A stretch of 11,491 nucleotides of DNA from Spirochaetaceae bacterium (GCA_031288215.1 JAITRV010000099.1:1-11491); one strand, 5' to 3'; positions 1 to 6,985 are shown, counted from the stretch's first letter. The notes: generated from the letters alone by a model not told the origin. A program made the numbers and translations.

Positions 1-1
1 G

Positions 2-106
2 GTTAAGGCCTGTGTACCATATCTGATCGTGCTTGTTATTGCGCTGTTGCTCATATCTTACATAGAGCCGATCCCGATGACCCTTGCAAATCTCATTGGC
101 GGCTGA
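2..106 (+). CDS. C-terminal end of a membrane permease, probably TRAP transporter large subunit (DctM-like), truncated by window start
   Basis: The open frame enters from the left edge and stops at a TGA at 104-106, leaving 34 residues that begin VKACVPYLIVLVIALLL and end ANLIGG. One long hydrophobic helix is followed by a short polar tail. This resembles the last transmembrane helix of DctM-type TRAP permeases, which typically end with a PFL/PYLI-rich helix followed by ITY-P and a few residues. TRAP large subunits use ion gradients to import organic acids captured by a periplasmic DctP protein. Only the tail is visible, so the family is an inference and another polytopic carrier is possible. 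The following 200 bases are noncoding, so this is probably the last gene of its operon. Confidence 0.5.
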   Translation, partial: VKACVPYLIVLVIALLLISYIEPIPMTLANLIGG

Positions 107-142
107 ATCGAGAAGCGGCCGCCCGTTACTCCAATCGGTAAA

Positions 143-227
143 CCCCCGGCTTTGCCGGGGGACTCAACAAGCTGGTAAATTTTACGGAGCAAGCGCGGAC
201 CTACGGTCCGACGGGGTATCCCCCGGC
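143..227. repeat. Run of tri-loop hairpins with competing pairings (REP-like or terminator-like element)
   Basis: Four inverted repeats follow one another. CCCCCGGC/GCCGGGGG at 143-150 and 154-161 has a TTT loop. GTAA/TTAC lies within 175-185. CGGACC/GGTCCG at 196-201 and 205-210 has a TAC loop. GGGG/CCCC at 213-216 and 220-223 has a TAT loop. The octamer CCCCCGGC recurs at 220-227, so the arm 154-161 can pair either with 143-150 or with 220-227. In the second case it encloses the 196-210 hairpin. No T-run follows the first hairpin on the plus strand, so it is not a classical intrinsic terminator. Its position just after the permease stop still fits transcript termination or 3'-end protection, and REP-like or IS200/IS605-end-like repeats often look similar. 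Confidence 0.5.
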
Positions 228-247
228 CTGCCGCCCTCACCGCCGTA

Positions 248-275
248 TTGATTTTTTAGGAAATATCGGTAAACT
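248..275 (+). promoter_or_regulatory. Possible sigma70-type promoter for the outer-membrane protein genes
   Basis: TTGATT at 248-253 and TAAACT at 270-275 are separated by 16 bases in a locally AT-rich patch. They lie about 45 bases upstream of the first outer-membrane protein gene and downstream of the hairpin cluster. Both boxes are partial matches to TTGACA/TATAAT. The call rests only on position and box similarity. Confidence 0.3.
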
Positions 276-318
276 ATGAAGCGGTTCCCCCTCTGATCGG
301 GGTGGGAGCATGGAGGAT

Positions 319-2070
319 ATGGTGCAAAGGCCGCTGTTCATGGCGCTTGTTTTTTTGTTCTTGGCAGGCCCTCATTCGCTGGAAGCTGAGAACCGTCAAA
401 AGATATATCCGGTGGATTCGGAAATCTACCGGGCGTTGCGGAGCCTCTCTATTTCCCAGGGCCTGGCGCTGCCTTCCACCGCCGGTCCCTGGAGCGAGGA
501 TGAGCTTCTCCTGATGTTGGACCGCATCGACGCCGCCGCCTTGAGCGGCGGGGAACAGGAAGCCTATGATTTTGCCGAGGCGGGGCTTTTGCCGAAAAAC
601 AGGAACGTGATTTTCAACGCGACGACCTCCCTTGAAGCAAAGGGCCATACCAACCCCGATGATTTTACCTCGAATGATCAATACCTCCGGCATATCAACG
701 AGACCCGGCCCTTCGTCGCCCTGGATTGGGACTTTTTTCTCACCGACCACGCCTATGCCTTTATCGAAATTCCCCTCACCGCCCAGCTTAACTATATGCC
801 CCAGGGGAGCGGCGATCGCCTCCCCCAGTCTTCGATGATTGGCAGCCACGTTTTCGGATTCAACGCGCCCTTTTTTGCGGGCTCTTCCGACTTTGACTTT
901 AATTTCCCCTACCGAACCTTTGCGGCCTTCGGCGGGAAAGGCTGGAGCGTGCAGGCCGGACGGGAGCGGCTTTCCTGGGGGCCCGGGGAGACCGGGAACT
1001 ATATGATCGGCAGCCAGGTCCACTACCACAATGCCCTGCGGACCGCCTGGTACAACGATACCCTGAAATACACCTATATCATCTCGAACTTCGTGCATCC
1101 CCAGGAATATTTCGACTCCCAGGACGGGGGATACGACACGGTCCGGGGGGCCGTGGAGTCTATCCGGGGGCTCAAGCTCTTTATCGCCCACCGTCTTGAA
1201 TGGCGGACCTTCGGCGGCAGGCTCGGTCTGGCCCTTTCGGAGGCGATCATGTATCAGTCCAAGGATTCCCATATCAGCTTTGACGTTTTTTTCCCCACCA
1301 TGCTTGTCCATAATCTGTACCGCGGGGAAAACCAGAATTCCCTGCTCACCCTGGAAGCGGATTTTGCGTTCGCCCGGCGCTGGAACCTCTATACCCAGAT
1401 CGGGATCGACGAGTTGGCGGTTCCCTGGGCGGAAGAAACGTCCTCCGAGGACAACGCGGCAAAGCCGAACCAGGCAGCCCTGATGCTCGGCGTCAAGACC
1501 GAACAGAGCCTGGCAAGCGGCATGGTTTACGCCTCCTTTGAGGCTTCCTACACCTCCCCCTACCTGTATTTGGAGGACCTCATTGACGGTACCAACGGGG
1601 ACTCCTTCGTAGTGGCAAACCGCTATCACGACGGAGCCGGCCCCCTCACCTTTCCCGAAGAATTCCTGGGGTACCGCTGGGGAGGAGACGCCCTGGTCTT
1701 TAACCTGCAAGGGGGATACCGGAAATTCGGAAGCTGGAATGTGGAAGGGCGCATCATGGTGATGGCCCACGGGACCTTTGATAAATGGACCGCCTGGAAA
1801 GAGATTTACGCCTCGGAGATCGCCTTTCTGACCAACCGCCACCGGGGGGATAATTATATGGATGAAAACGCCGATCGCCGGGATGCCATTTCCTATACCA
1901 CGGCGTTTTCGCTGTTCGGTTCGTACTTTCTTCAAACGGGCCTTGAACGAACGGGACTCGAACTCTACGGACAGGCGGATGTGGTATGGGTCATATACCC
2001 GAAAAATATCAAGGCCTCCCCGCCGGCCACGGATGTACAGCTTACCCTGGGGGTGAGTTATTTTTTTTGA
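319..2070 (+). CDS. Secreted outer-membrane beta-barrel protein, Wzi-like (first of a tandem pair)
   Basis: This is a protein of about 583 residues with an N-terminal signal peptide (MVQRPLFMALVFLFLAG, cleavage near residue 16-23). A short helical segment follows (about residues 31-72) with the pattern VDSEIYRALRSL...PWSEDEL. The rest alternates aromatic and polar residues as in a beta-barrel, and it ends in TLGVSYFF. A terminal Phe is the usual outer-membrane insertion signal. The helical segment and a WGPG motif (about residues 220-223) recall the Wzi capsule-assembly/porin-like family, but the assignment to that family is by pattern only. ATG 319 has GGAG at 305-308, 10 bases upstream. ATG 310 in the same frame and GTG 322 (GGAGG 5 bases upstream) are alternatives. 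The next gene encodes a similar protein 77 bases downstream, so the two are probably co-transcribed. A run of eight T (2061-2068) encodes the final Phe residues. The role could be surface glycan handling or nutrient passage, and no catalytic motif is seen. Confidence 0.8.
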   Translation: MVQRPLFMALVFLFLAGPHSLEAENRQKIYPVDSEIYRALRSLSISQGLALPSTAGPWSEDELLLMLDRIDAAALSGGEQEAYDFAEAGLLPKNRNVIFNATTSLEAKGHTNPDDFTSNDQYLRHINETRPFVALDWDFFLTDHAYAFIEIPLTAQLNYMPQGSGDRLPQSSMIGSHVFGFNAPFFAGSSDFDFNFPYRTFAAFGGKGWSVQAGRERLSWGPGETGNYMIGSQVHYHNALRTAWYNDTLKYTYIISNFVHPQEYFDSQDGGYDTVRGAVESIRGLKLFIAHRLEWRTFGGRLGLALSEAIMYQSKDSHISFDVFFPTMLVHNLYRGENQNSLLTLEADFAFARRWNLYTQIGIDELAVPWAEETSSEDNAAKPNQAALMLGVKTEQSLASGMVYASFEASYTSPYLYLEDLIDGTNGDSFVVANRYHDGAGPLTFPEEFLGYRWGGDALVFNLQGGYRKFGSWNVEGRIMVMAHGTFDKWTAWKEIYASEIAFLTNRHRGDNYMDENADRRDAISYTTAFSLFGSYFLQTGLERTGLELYGQADVVWVIYPKNIKASPPATDVQLTLGVSYFF

Positions 2071-2089
2071 GGCCGCGCGAAGCGTACCC

Positions 2090-2107
2090 GCGGCGTACCT
2101 GCGCCGC
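2090..2107 (+). other. Small GC hairpin between the two outer-membrane protein genes
   Basis: GCGGCG (2090-2095) pairs with CGCCGC (2102-2107) across a six-base loop, 20 bases after the upstream stop codon. No T-run follows, so it is more likely a processing or pause structure than a terminator. A second dyad, GTTGT-GT-ACAAC (2121-2132), sits directly before the GGGAGG ribosome-binding site (2133-2138) of the next gene. It could affect initiation there or be a protein-binding site. Confidence 0.35.
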
Positions 2108-2147
2108 ATAATAGCATATTGTTGTGTACAACGGGAGGATCTGATTC

Positions 2148-3929
2148 ATGAAGAAAAAACTTTGTCTGCTTTTTGCCTTATTCGCCGGGGCGGCCCTTTC
2201 CGCCCAAACCCATGTCTCAATCCCCCTGGAGGATGAGGTCTACCGGCTCATTGACGCGGCCGAAAAGCGGGGGCTCTGCGGGGAACAAAGCCCGGTAAAG
2301 CCCTATACCCGCGACCAGGTCCGCGCGGTTCTGGGGGAGATCCTCGCTTCCGGCGATGACCGCCTGAGTGAAAAGGAACGGGGGATACTCCGGGAAGCCG
2401 CCGGGAGATTTGAAGACGCCCCCCGTATCAGGATCACCGCCGACGCCGCTTTTTCGGCGGGCTTCTATGCCGGTGATGGCCTCAAATACGGAACCCGGGA
2501 TTGGCTCAGCGCCGCGCTGCAGGCGGATATCGGAGACTGGTTTTCCTTTGGGTTTAACTTCGGAGGCGGGCTGCTCAAGGTTGACCGGGAGGCGTATACG
2601 TACAACGCCTATTACAGTACCGGAGAAAATCCGAATCAGGACCAGAAATGGATGATCGACGTCTACGGCGATCCCCCGGCCTATTTCCCCTTCAGCTACC
2701 GGAAAAGCTGGGACGCTTCGGTATGGAACATCCGGGATATCAACAACTCCGGGCAAATCGGCTGGCCCGAAGGCTTCTCCATCGGCTATTCGATAAAGCC
2801 GGAACTCGGCGGCGCCGTTTTTGACGGGCGTATACGCTACCGTTTTGGCCGGCTGGACCGGGAATGGGGGACCGCGCCGGAAGGAAACAGCCTGGTATTG
2901 AACCGGAACGCCGCCCCCTTTGTCGCGGCGGAAGCCACCGCGGTCTTCTCCGACTGGCTTTCCCTTTCGACCTTGACGGGGATGCTGGAATACGACCCCG
3001 TCCTCACCGGCCTCGGCAACTGGGGTTTCCAGAACGCCTTTTCGATCTCCATGATGGAAGTGCGGTATAAGAACTATTTCACGATGGATTTCGGAAGTAC
3101 CGCGGTATGGCCCAAGCGCTTTGAACTGATGTATTTTCTGCCCAATCCCCTGGCCTTCCTGTTTCAGGGAGCCAGCGGCGACTACGATAATGTCGGCGCC
3201 TTCCTCGACCTCAAGGGAACCTGGCCCGGTATCGGCAGCCTGTGGGCGTCCTTCTTCCTGGACGAGGCAACCCCGGAGAAAGACTTTTTTATCCTGGACC
3301 GGATGATGTACGCCTATCAGGCCGGCATTTCCGCGCCCCTCCCCTGGCTGTCCTTTGCCACGGCAGCGTTGAGTTATACCAAGATCGAGCCCTACTGCTA
3401 CACCCATCAGCGGATCGATGTTCCCTGGATTGTCGGTCAAGAGGGCGGCAGGGCCGTTCAGGAGGCCTATGTCAATTTTGGAAGCCCCTTGGGATCCTAC
3501 CTGCCGCCGAATTCGGATGAGATCAAAGCGCGCCTTGATTTCATGGCCGGAATGAAAACCGCGCTGCATCTTCAATATCAGATGATCCGCCACGGCGCGG
3601 ATCACGGGAGCAATGCCGTTGACGGCAGCCACCTCTATTCGGAGCTTGCCGGAAACCGAAGCGGGGACCCGATGCTCAGGAAATACTTCCTCCGGGACGG
3701 CGCCTACCAGTGGTTCCACATCGTAAAAGCCGGCTTCCGCTCACGCCTGGGGGGCCCCCGCCCGGCCTTTGAGATCTACGGCGAAGCGGGGTTTGTCATT
3801 TCCTACTACACCAACATCGAAGGGCCCGCCAATTCCGGTTCTCCCTCGTCCTACCGGATCGTCGATACCCCCGAGTATCCCCATTCGAAATCGGTCATCG
3901 CCGCCGTGGGGATCCGGGTGTCCCTGTAA
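2148..3929 (+). CDS. Secreted outer-membrane beta-barrel protein, Wzi-like (second of a tandem pair)
   Basis: The product is 593 residues. A clear signal peptide, MKKKLCLLFALFAGAALSA, is probably cleaved after residue 19. A helical motif follows, IPLEDEVYRLIDAAEKRGL...KPYTRDQVRAVL (about residues 24-65), which parallels the N-terminus of the upstream protein. The remainder is rich in Tyr/Trp/Phe/Gly with alternating hydrophobicity typical of a barrel, and includes DREWGTAPEGNSLVLN. The C-terminus VGIRVSL is a barrel-type end with a hydrophobic last residue. GGGAGG at 2133-2138, 9 bases before ATG, fixes the start. The segment around MYFLPNPLAFLFQG and the PYCYTHQ pattern resemble what I recall of Wzi-like capsule-assembly proteins of Gram-negatives. 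The function is probably cell-envelope: surface polysaccharide attachment or a porin. The divergent sequence relative to its neighbour suggests old duplication and specialisation. Confidence 0.8.
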   Translation: MKKKLCLLFALFAGAALSAQTHVSIPLEDEVYRLIDAAEKRGLCGEQSPVKPYTRDQVRAVLGEILASGDDRLSEKERGILREAAGRFEDAPRIRITADAAFSAGFYAGDGLKYGTRDWLSAALQADIGDWFSFGFNFGGGLLKVDREAYTYNAYYSTGENPNQDQKWMIDVYGDPPAYFPFSYRKSWDASVWNIRDINNSGQIGWPEGFSIGYSIKPELGGAVFDGRIRYRFGRLDREWGTAPEGNSLVLNRNAAPFVAAEATAVFSDWLSLSTLTGMLEYDPVLTGLGNWGFQNAFSISMMEVRYKNYFTMDFGSTAVWPKRFELMYFLPNPLAFLFQGASGDYDNVGAFLDLKGTWPGIGSLWASFFLDEATPEKDFFILDRMMYAYQAGISAPLPWLSFATAALSYTKIEPYCYTHQRIDVPWIVGQEGGRAVQEAYVNFGSPLGSYLPPNSDEIKARLDFMAGMKTALHLQYQMIRHGADHGSNAVDGSHLYSELAGNRSGDPMLRKYFLRDGAYQWFHIVKAGFRSRLGGPRPAFEIYGEAGFVISYYTNIEGPANSGSPSSYRIVDTPEYPHSKSVIAAVGIRVSL

Positions 3930-3935
3930 GCGTCC

Positions 3936-3970
3936 CCCGGGCACAGGCAGCTACCCGGGCCGGCCGGCCC
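3936..3970. terminator. GC-palindromic convergent junction, possible bidirectional terminator without U-tract
   Basis: The 51-base gap between convergent genes contains two CCCGGG blocks (3936-3941 and 3954-3959) that can pair with each other. It also contains a perfect 14-base palindrome GGGCCGGCCGGCCC (3957-3970). The structures overlap, so only one can form at a time. Neither strand has a T-run after them. The position fits termination for both converging transcripts, but the mechanism is not established by sequence. Confidence 0.35.
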
Positions 3971-3980
3971 TTCCGGTTTC

Positions 3981-5195
3981 CTACAGCCGGGTAAACACCC
4001 GCACCGTCAGATCCTCCAGGGGATAGGCGGAACAGGGGTGGAAGTACGCGGCGTCCTTGTCCCGCTCCCGTACCCCGTCGCTCTCCGGGCGCTGCCATAC
4101 CTTCCCGGCGACGAGCTTGCTCCGGCACCACCCGCATTCGCCGCTGCGGCACTGGGTATCCACCGCCAAGCCGGCCCGTTCCAGGGCAACGGCCACCGTT
4201 TCCGTGCTTTTGGCGGGGACCTCCTGTTCATCCCGGCCAAAGAGCACCTTCATGGCGTAGGTCCGGTTCTCCTGATCCCGGGGAAAGTCCCGATGGCGCT
4301 CGATGGGGCCGCTTTCGCCGTAACATTCTATGCGCCGGCGGGTGGGGCGTATCTTCAGGGCGTCCAATTCGGGGCCGATAAAATCGTAGAGCGCCGGGGG
4401 ACCGCTGACGTAGAAACCGGCGCTGCCGTAGTCCGGAACCAGCTTCCTGATAAGGTCCCGGGTGATAAAGCCCCGTTCCCCGGTCCAGCCCTTATCGGCC
4501 TCGCTGAGGATGTGGTGGATCTTCACCCGGCCGTTACTCCGGGCGGCCCATTCGTCCAATTCGTCCTTAAAGATGATATCCCCGGCCTGGCGGGAACCGT
4601 ACAACAGGGTAAGCCGCTCAGGGCGATGGGATTCCCGCATATCGCCGATGATGGAACGGAAAATCGTGATCCCGCTGCCCCCGGCGATTCCCACCACATG
4701 CGCGGCGTCCCGAATGGCGCTGTAGAAGAGCTGCCCCAGGGGCGCTTCGAAGCGCAGGCGGCTGCCGGCCTGCCAGTGGTCCCAGACATAGGCGCTCACA
4801 TAACCGTCCGCTTTTTTCCTCAGGGTGATCTGAATCAGGTTATCCCGGTAGGCCGTCATGGGGGGCGAAGAAATGGCAAAGGGGCGGGTGAGGGCCTTGC
4901 CGTCGATTTCAAACTTCACGCTCATGTACTGTCCCGCATAGTGCAGGGGCAGGATATGGGGCGCTTCGGGTTTGAGGGTATAGGTGCGGGAGGAAGGGGT
5001 CTCCTGCTTTACCTCGGTAATGACCGCGGAGATAAGGCCGGGGTGCAGGCGTTTGGCGAGGTCCGCGACGGGATCGCCGATGTCGAAATTCGGATTCCCC
5101 TGATCTATCCATTCCCGCCGGCGTTTCGGCAGTTTGAACCAGCTCGTCAGATCGGCAAAATAGCCGCGGATACGGATCTTTGCTTTTTTTTCCAT
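3981..5195 (-). CDS. NAD(P)H:ferredoxin-type reductase fused to a C-terminal [2Fe-2S] ferredoxin domain
   Basis: The protein has 404 residues and is probably cytoplasmic. After an unusual basic N-terminal extension (about 1-52) comes an FNR-type FAD domain with RPFAISS (104-110). A nucleotide-binding domain follows with GIAGGSGIT (169-177) and YVSGPPALY (262-270). A plant-type ferredoxin domain follows (about 312-404) with cluster cysteines C349, C354, C357 and C388 (CX4CX2CX30C). This order is that of phenol hydroxylase/Hmp-like reductases that move electrons from NAD(P)H via FAD to a [2Fe-2S] centre and on to a partner oxidoreductase. The likely partner is the FAD protein encoded directly upstream. 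Only 5 bases separate that stop from this ATG. The ribosome-binding site GGGGAGG (5204-5210) lies in the last codons of the upstream gene, so translation is probably coupled. Codons 2-4 form a run of eight A (5184-5191 on the plus strand as T). Confidence 0.9.
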   Translation of the reverse strand: MEKKAKIRIRGYFADLTSWFKLPKRRREWIDQGNPNFDIGDPVADLAKRLHPGLISAVITEVKQETPSSRTYTLKPEAPHILPLHYAGQYMSVKFEIDGKALTRPFAISSPPMTAYRDNLIQITLRKKADGYVSAYVWDHWQAGSRLRFEAPLGQLFYSAIRDAAHVVGIAGGSGITIFRSIIGDMRESHRPERLTLLYGSRQAGDIIFKDELDEWAARSNGRVKIHHILSEADKGWTGERGFITRDLIRKLVPDYGSAGFYVSGPPALYDFIGPELDALKIRPTRRRIECYGESGPIERHRDFPRDQENRTYAMKVLFGRDEQEVPAKSTETVAVALERAGLAVDTQCRSGECGWCRSKLVAGKVWQRPESDGVRERDKDAAYFHPCSAYPLEDLTVRVFTRL

Positions 5196-5200
5196 GTTCC

Positions 5201-6748
5201 TTACCTCCCCAGTTTTTTAATGGTATCCAGGGCCGTGTCGTGGCCGTTGGTAATGGCGCAGCAGAACCCGTGAGCCCGGCGGCCGTAACCGCCGACAAAA
5301 TCCAGGCCCGGTACGAATTGCTCTTCCTCCATGGCCAGGGTCCGGGGGACGATGCCGTCCAGGGGGATCATCTCGTAGCCGTAAATATTCCCCTTGGGAG
5401 TTCCCGAGTAGCGCACATAGGTGGCGGGGGTCGCCATCTCGATTTCTTCAATATGATCCCTGATGCGGGCGCCGGTGATCCCTTCAAACTGATCGATCAG
5501 GGCATTGGCGAATTCCTCCTTGTACCGCATATAGTCCAGGGGATCCGTGTGGCCTATCATGGCGTCGGGATCGTAGAGGCAGGTGAAGTTCATCTGACAG
5601 CGGTCCGGGCCGGTGAGATTCGGAATGGCGATGTCCGGACAGGTTACCGATACCTTGGTGGAAACCGCCCACTCCTTGGACTTTTTGTAGATCCGGGTGG
5701 TGTCCATATCCTCACTGAAAAAGAATTCATAACTGGTAATCCCCATGTCGGCGGGCAGGGCGTCCAGGCCCAGATAGACCCCAAAGGGGGAAGCCCCCAG
5801 GGTCCGGGCGCCGGTCAATTTCAGCGCCCGCTCCGGTACCTCCGCGCGGTTCATGAGCCTGGTATAGACCGTATTGGGGGAGAGGTTGCAGAGCACCCGC
5901 TTTGCCCGGATGCGATCCCCCTGGGCGGTGACCACCCCGGTAACGGCACCCTGTTCCGTCAAGAGCCGGAGGACCTCCACGTTGGTCTCGACCTGCCCCC
6001 CCAGGGCGCGGATCCGTTCCTCCATGTCCACCGCCAGGGCATGGGAGGTCTTGTTGATGATGTGGGCGCCGTCGCGAATGTAGAGGTACAGCATGAGCCC
6101 CCATACGGTGAAGCTCATCTGATCCAGCCGCCGGGTCACGTAGCCGTAGTAGGCGCTGAGGAGGTTCTTGGTGAGGGGGGAAAAGCCCAGGGCCCGGTGG
6201 ACATCCTCGACGCTGTAGGCGGCGGTGCGCAGGAAGGATGAATACCTGGTGGCCATCACCCTGCCGTCAGGTTTCATGCCGCAGCTGTTAATATACATCA
6301 GGGCCTCGTATACCTCCTCGCAGAGCTTGAAGTAGTTCCGCACCTTGGGCCCCTGGCCGGGATCAGCCTTCTCAATGGCGGCGATGGCGTTCTCAATGCC
6401 GAAGGGCATGGTGAAATCGGCGTTGTACTTTGAGAGGATCACCCGGTAAGCGTCGGGGACGCAGACGTATTCCGGGAAAACCCCGCAGCGGTCGAGAAAT
6501 TGCCGCACCCCGCCGTAGGTGTGGCCGTTCTTTCCGTCCCCGCACTCGCAGAGTTCGTGGAGGCTGATCTCAAATTCATAACGTCCCCGGACAAAGCTGC
6601 CGGAATACCCTCCGGTCATGTTATGCTGTTCCAGAAGCAGCACCGGAACCCCCTGATGGGCCAGTTCGAGGGCCGCGCTGAGCCCGCCGACACCGCCTCC
6701 TACGACGATGACATCGTAGTCCGGCGCATAACGGTTTTCTTGTTTCAC
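5201..6748 (-). CDS. FAD-dependent oxidoreductase, phytoene dehydrogenase/RetSat-like (COG1233 type)
   Basis: The protein has 515 residues. A Rossmann FAD site stands near the N-terminus: YDVIVVGGGVGGLSAALE, with GGGVGG at 17-22 and the ribose-binding acidic residue E40 at the end of the second strand. It is followed by GGYSGSF. The C-terminal segment (GGYGRRAHGFCCAITNGHDTALDTI) matches the second FAD-contact region of phytoene desaturase, carotenoid isomerase and retinol saturase relatives. Such enzymes add or remove hydrogens at C-C double bonds of isoprenoid or other lipid-like substrates, and the true substrate here is unknown. I chose GTG 6746-6748 because GAGGAG precedes it at good spacing and the Rossmann fold starts about 10 residues later. 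The frame remains open upstream to ATG 6832, but those codons have no good ribosome-binding site and lie outside the family's core. It is co-transcribed with the reductase downstream, which probably supplies its electrons. No carotenoid synthesis genes are seen nearby. Confidence 0.85.
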   Translation of the reverse strand: MKQENRYAPDYDVIVVGGGVGGLSAALELAHQGVPVLLLEQHNMTGGYSGSFVRGRYEFEISLHELCECGDGKNGHTYGGVRQFLDRCGVFPEYVCVPDAYRVILSKYNADFTMPFGIENAIAAIEKADPGQGPKVRNYFKLCEEVYEALMYINSCGMKPDGRVMATRYSSFLRTAAYSVEDVHRALGFSPLTKNLLSAYYGYVTRRLDQMSFTVWGLMLYLYIRDGAHIINKTSHALAVDMEERIRALGGQVETNVEVLRLLTEQGAVTGVVTAQGDRIRAKRVLCNLSPNTVYTRLMNRAEVPERALKLTGARTLGASPFGVYLGLDALPADMGITSYEFFFSEDMDTTRIYKKSKEWAVSTKVSVTCPDIAIPNLTGPDRCQMNFTCLYDPDAMIGHTDPLDYMRYKEEFANALIDQFEGITGARIRDHIEEIEMATPATYVRYSGTPKGNIYGYEMIPLDGIVPRTLAMEEEQFVPGLDFVGGYGRRAHGFCCAITNGHDTALDTIKKLGR

Positions 6749-6765
6749 TTTTTTCTCTCCTCTGT

Positions 6766-6788
6766 GGCATACCTCCATTCCGTATGCC
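6766..6788 (-). other. Leader hairpin with a GGAGG loop ahead of the flavoprotein gene
   Basis: On the minus strand GGCATA (6788-6783) and TATGCC (6771-6766) form a 6-base stem around an 11-base loop that contains GGAGG. It lies 18 bases before the proposed GTG start and just upstream of the actual GAGGAG ribosome-binding site. It may be a decoy ribosome site or a fold that affects initiation. The evidence is only the inverted repeat and its position. Confidence 0.25.
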
Positions 6789-6825
6789 GCATGCCTTACT
6801 TTCAGCATAAGCCGGAACCGTCCCG

Positions 6826-6836
6826 AATACAATGAA
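6826..6836 (-). repeat. 11-base inverted repeat, flavoprotein-side copy
   Basis: The minus strand reads TTCATTGTATT here, exactly as the plus strand does at 7020-7030. The two copies face opposite ways in the divergent intergenic region, each in front of one of the two operons. They may be operator sites of one regulator. A T10 tract (6843-6852, A10 in this leader) lies just outside this copy. Confidence 0.4.
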
Positions 6837-6930
6837 CCGGTGTTTTTTTTTTACTTTTAGGACGATTTTATCGAAGGGAAAGGGGCGGAGGGGAACATGG
6901 CATCCGGCACCCAATTCAGGAGGCCGTACA

Positions 6931-6984
6931 ATGGTATATAACAAAACAGGGTTCATAATTCAGGATAATTATGGTTTTTGCTGA
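6931..6984 (+). CDS. Possible 17-residue leader peptide upstream of the ABC importer operon
   Basis: ATG 6931 is preceded by a consensus AGGAGG (6918-6923) at 7 bases. The frame MVYNKTGFIIQDNYGFC ends at TGA 6982-6984, 59 bases before the permease ATG. The Shine-Dalgarno is far stronger than that of the permease gene itself. No long conserved protein is implied. It could be a regulatory leader peptide, an orphan small protein, or chance. It would only be translated from the importer transcript if a promoter lies upstream of 6918, whereas the best-looking boxes lie downstream of it. Confidence 0.25.
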   Translation: MVYNKTGFIIQDNYGFC

Positions 6985-6985
6985 T

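Noticed and set aside
274..2109. 611-codon open frame antisense to the first outer-membrane protein gene
   Set aside because: The sense frame has a signal peptide, barrel pattern and terminal Phe. The antisense product is Gly/Pro/Arg-rich with no domain, a usual shadow in GC-rich DNA.
2217..3719. 500-codon open frame antisense to the second outer-membrane protein gene
   Set aside because: Same reason: low-complexity product, no ribosome-binding site or family match, while the sense gene is well supported.
4038..6241. Long plus-strand frames (4038-5273 and 5180-6241) opposite the redox operon
   Set aside because: They mirror the reductase and flavoprotein, whose cofactor motifs are intact on the minus strand.
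6749..6832. Upstream extension of the flavoprotein to ATG 6832
   Set aside because: No good ribosome-binding site, while GTG 6748 has GAGGAG at proper spacing and begins just before the FAD fold.
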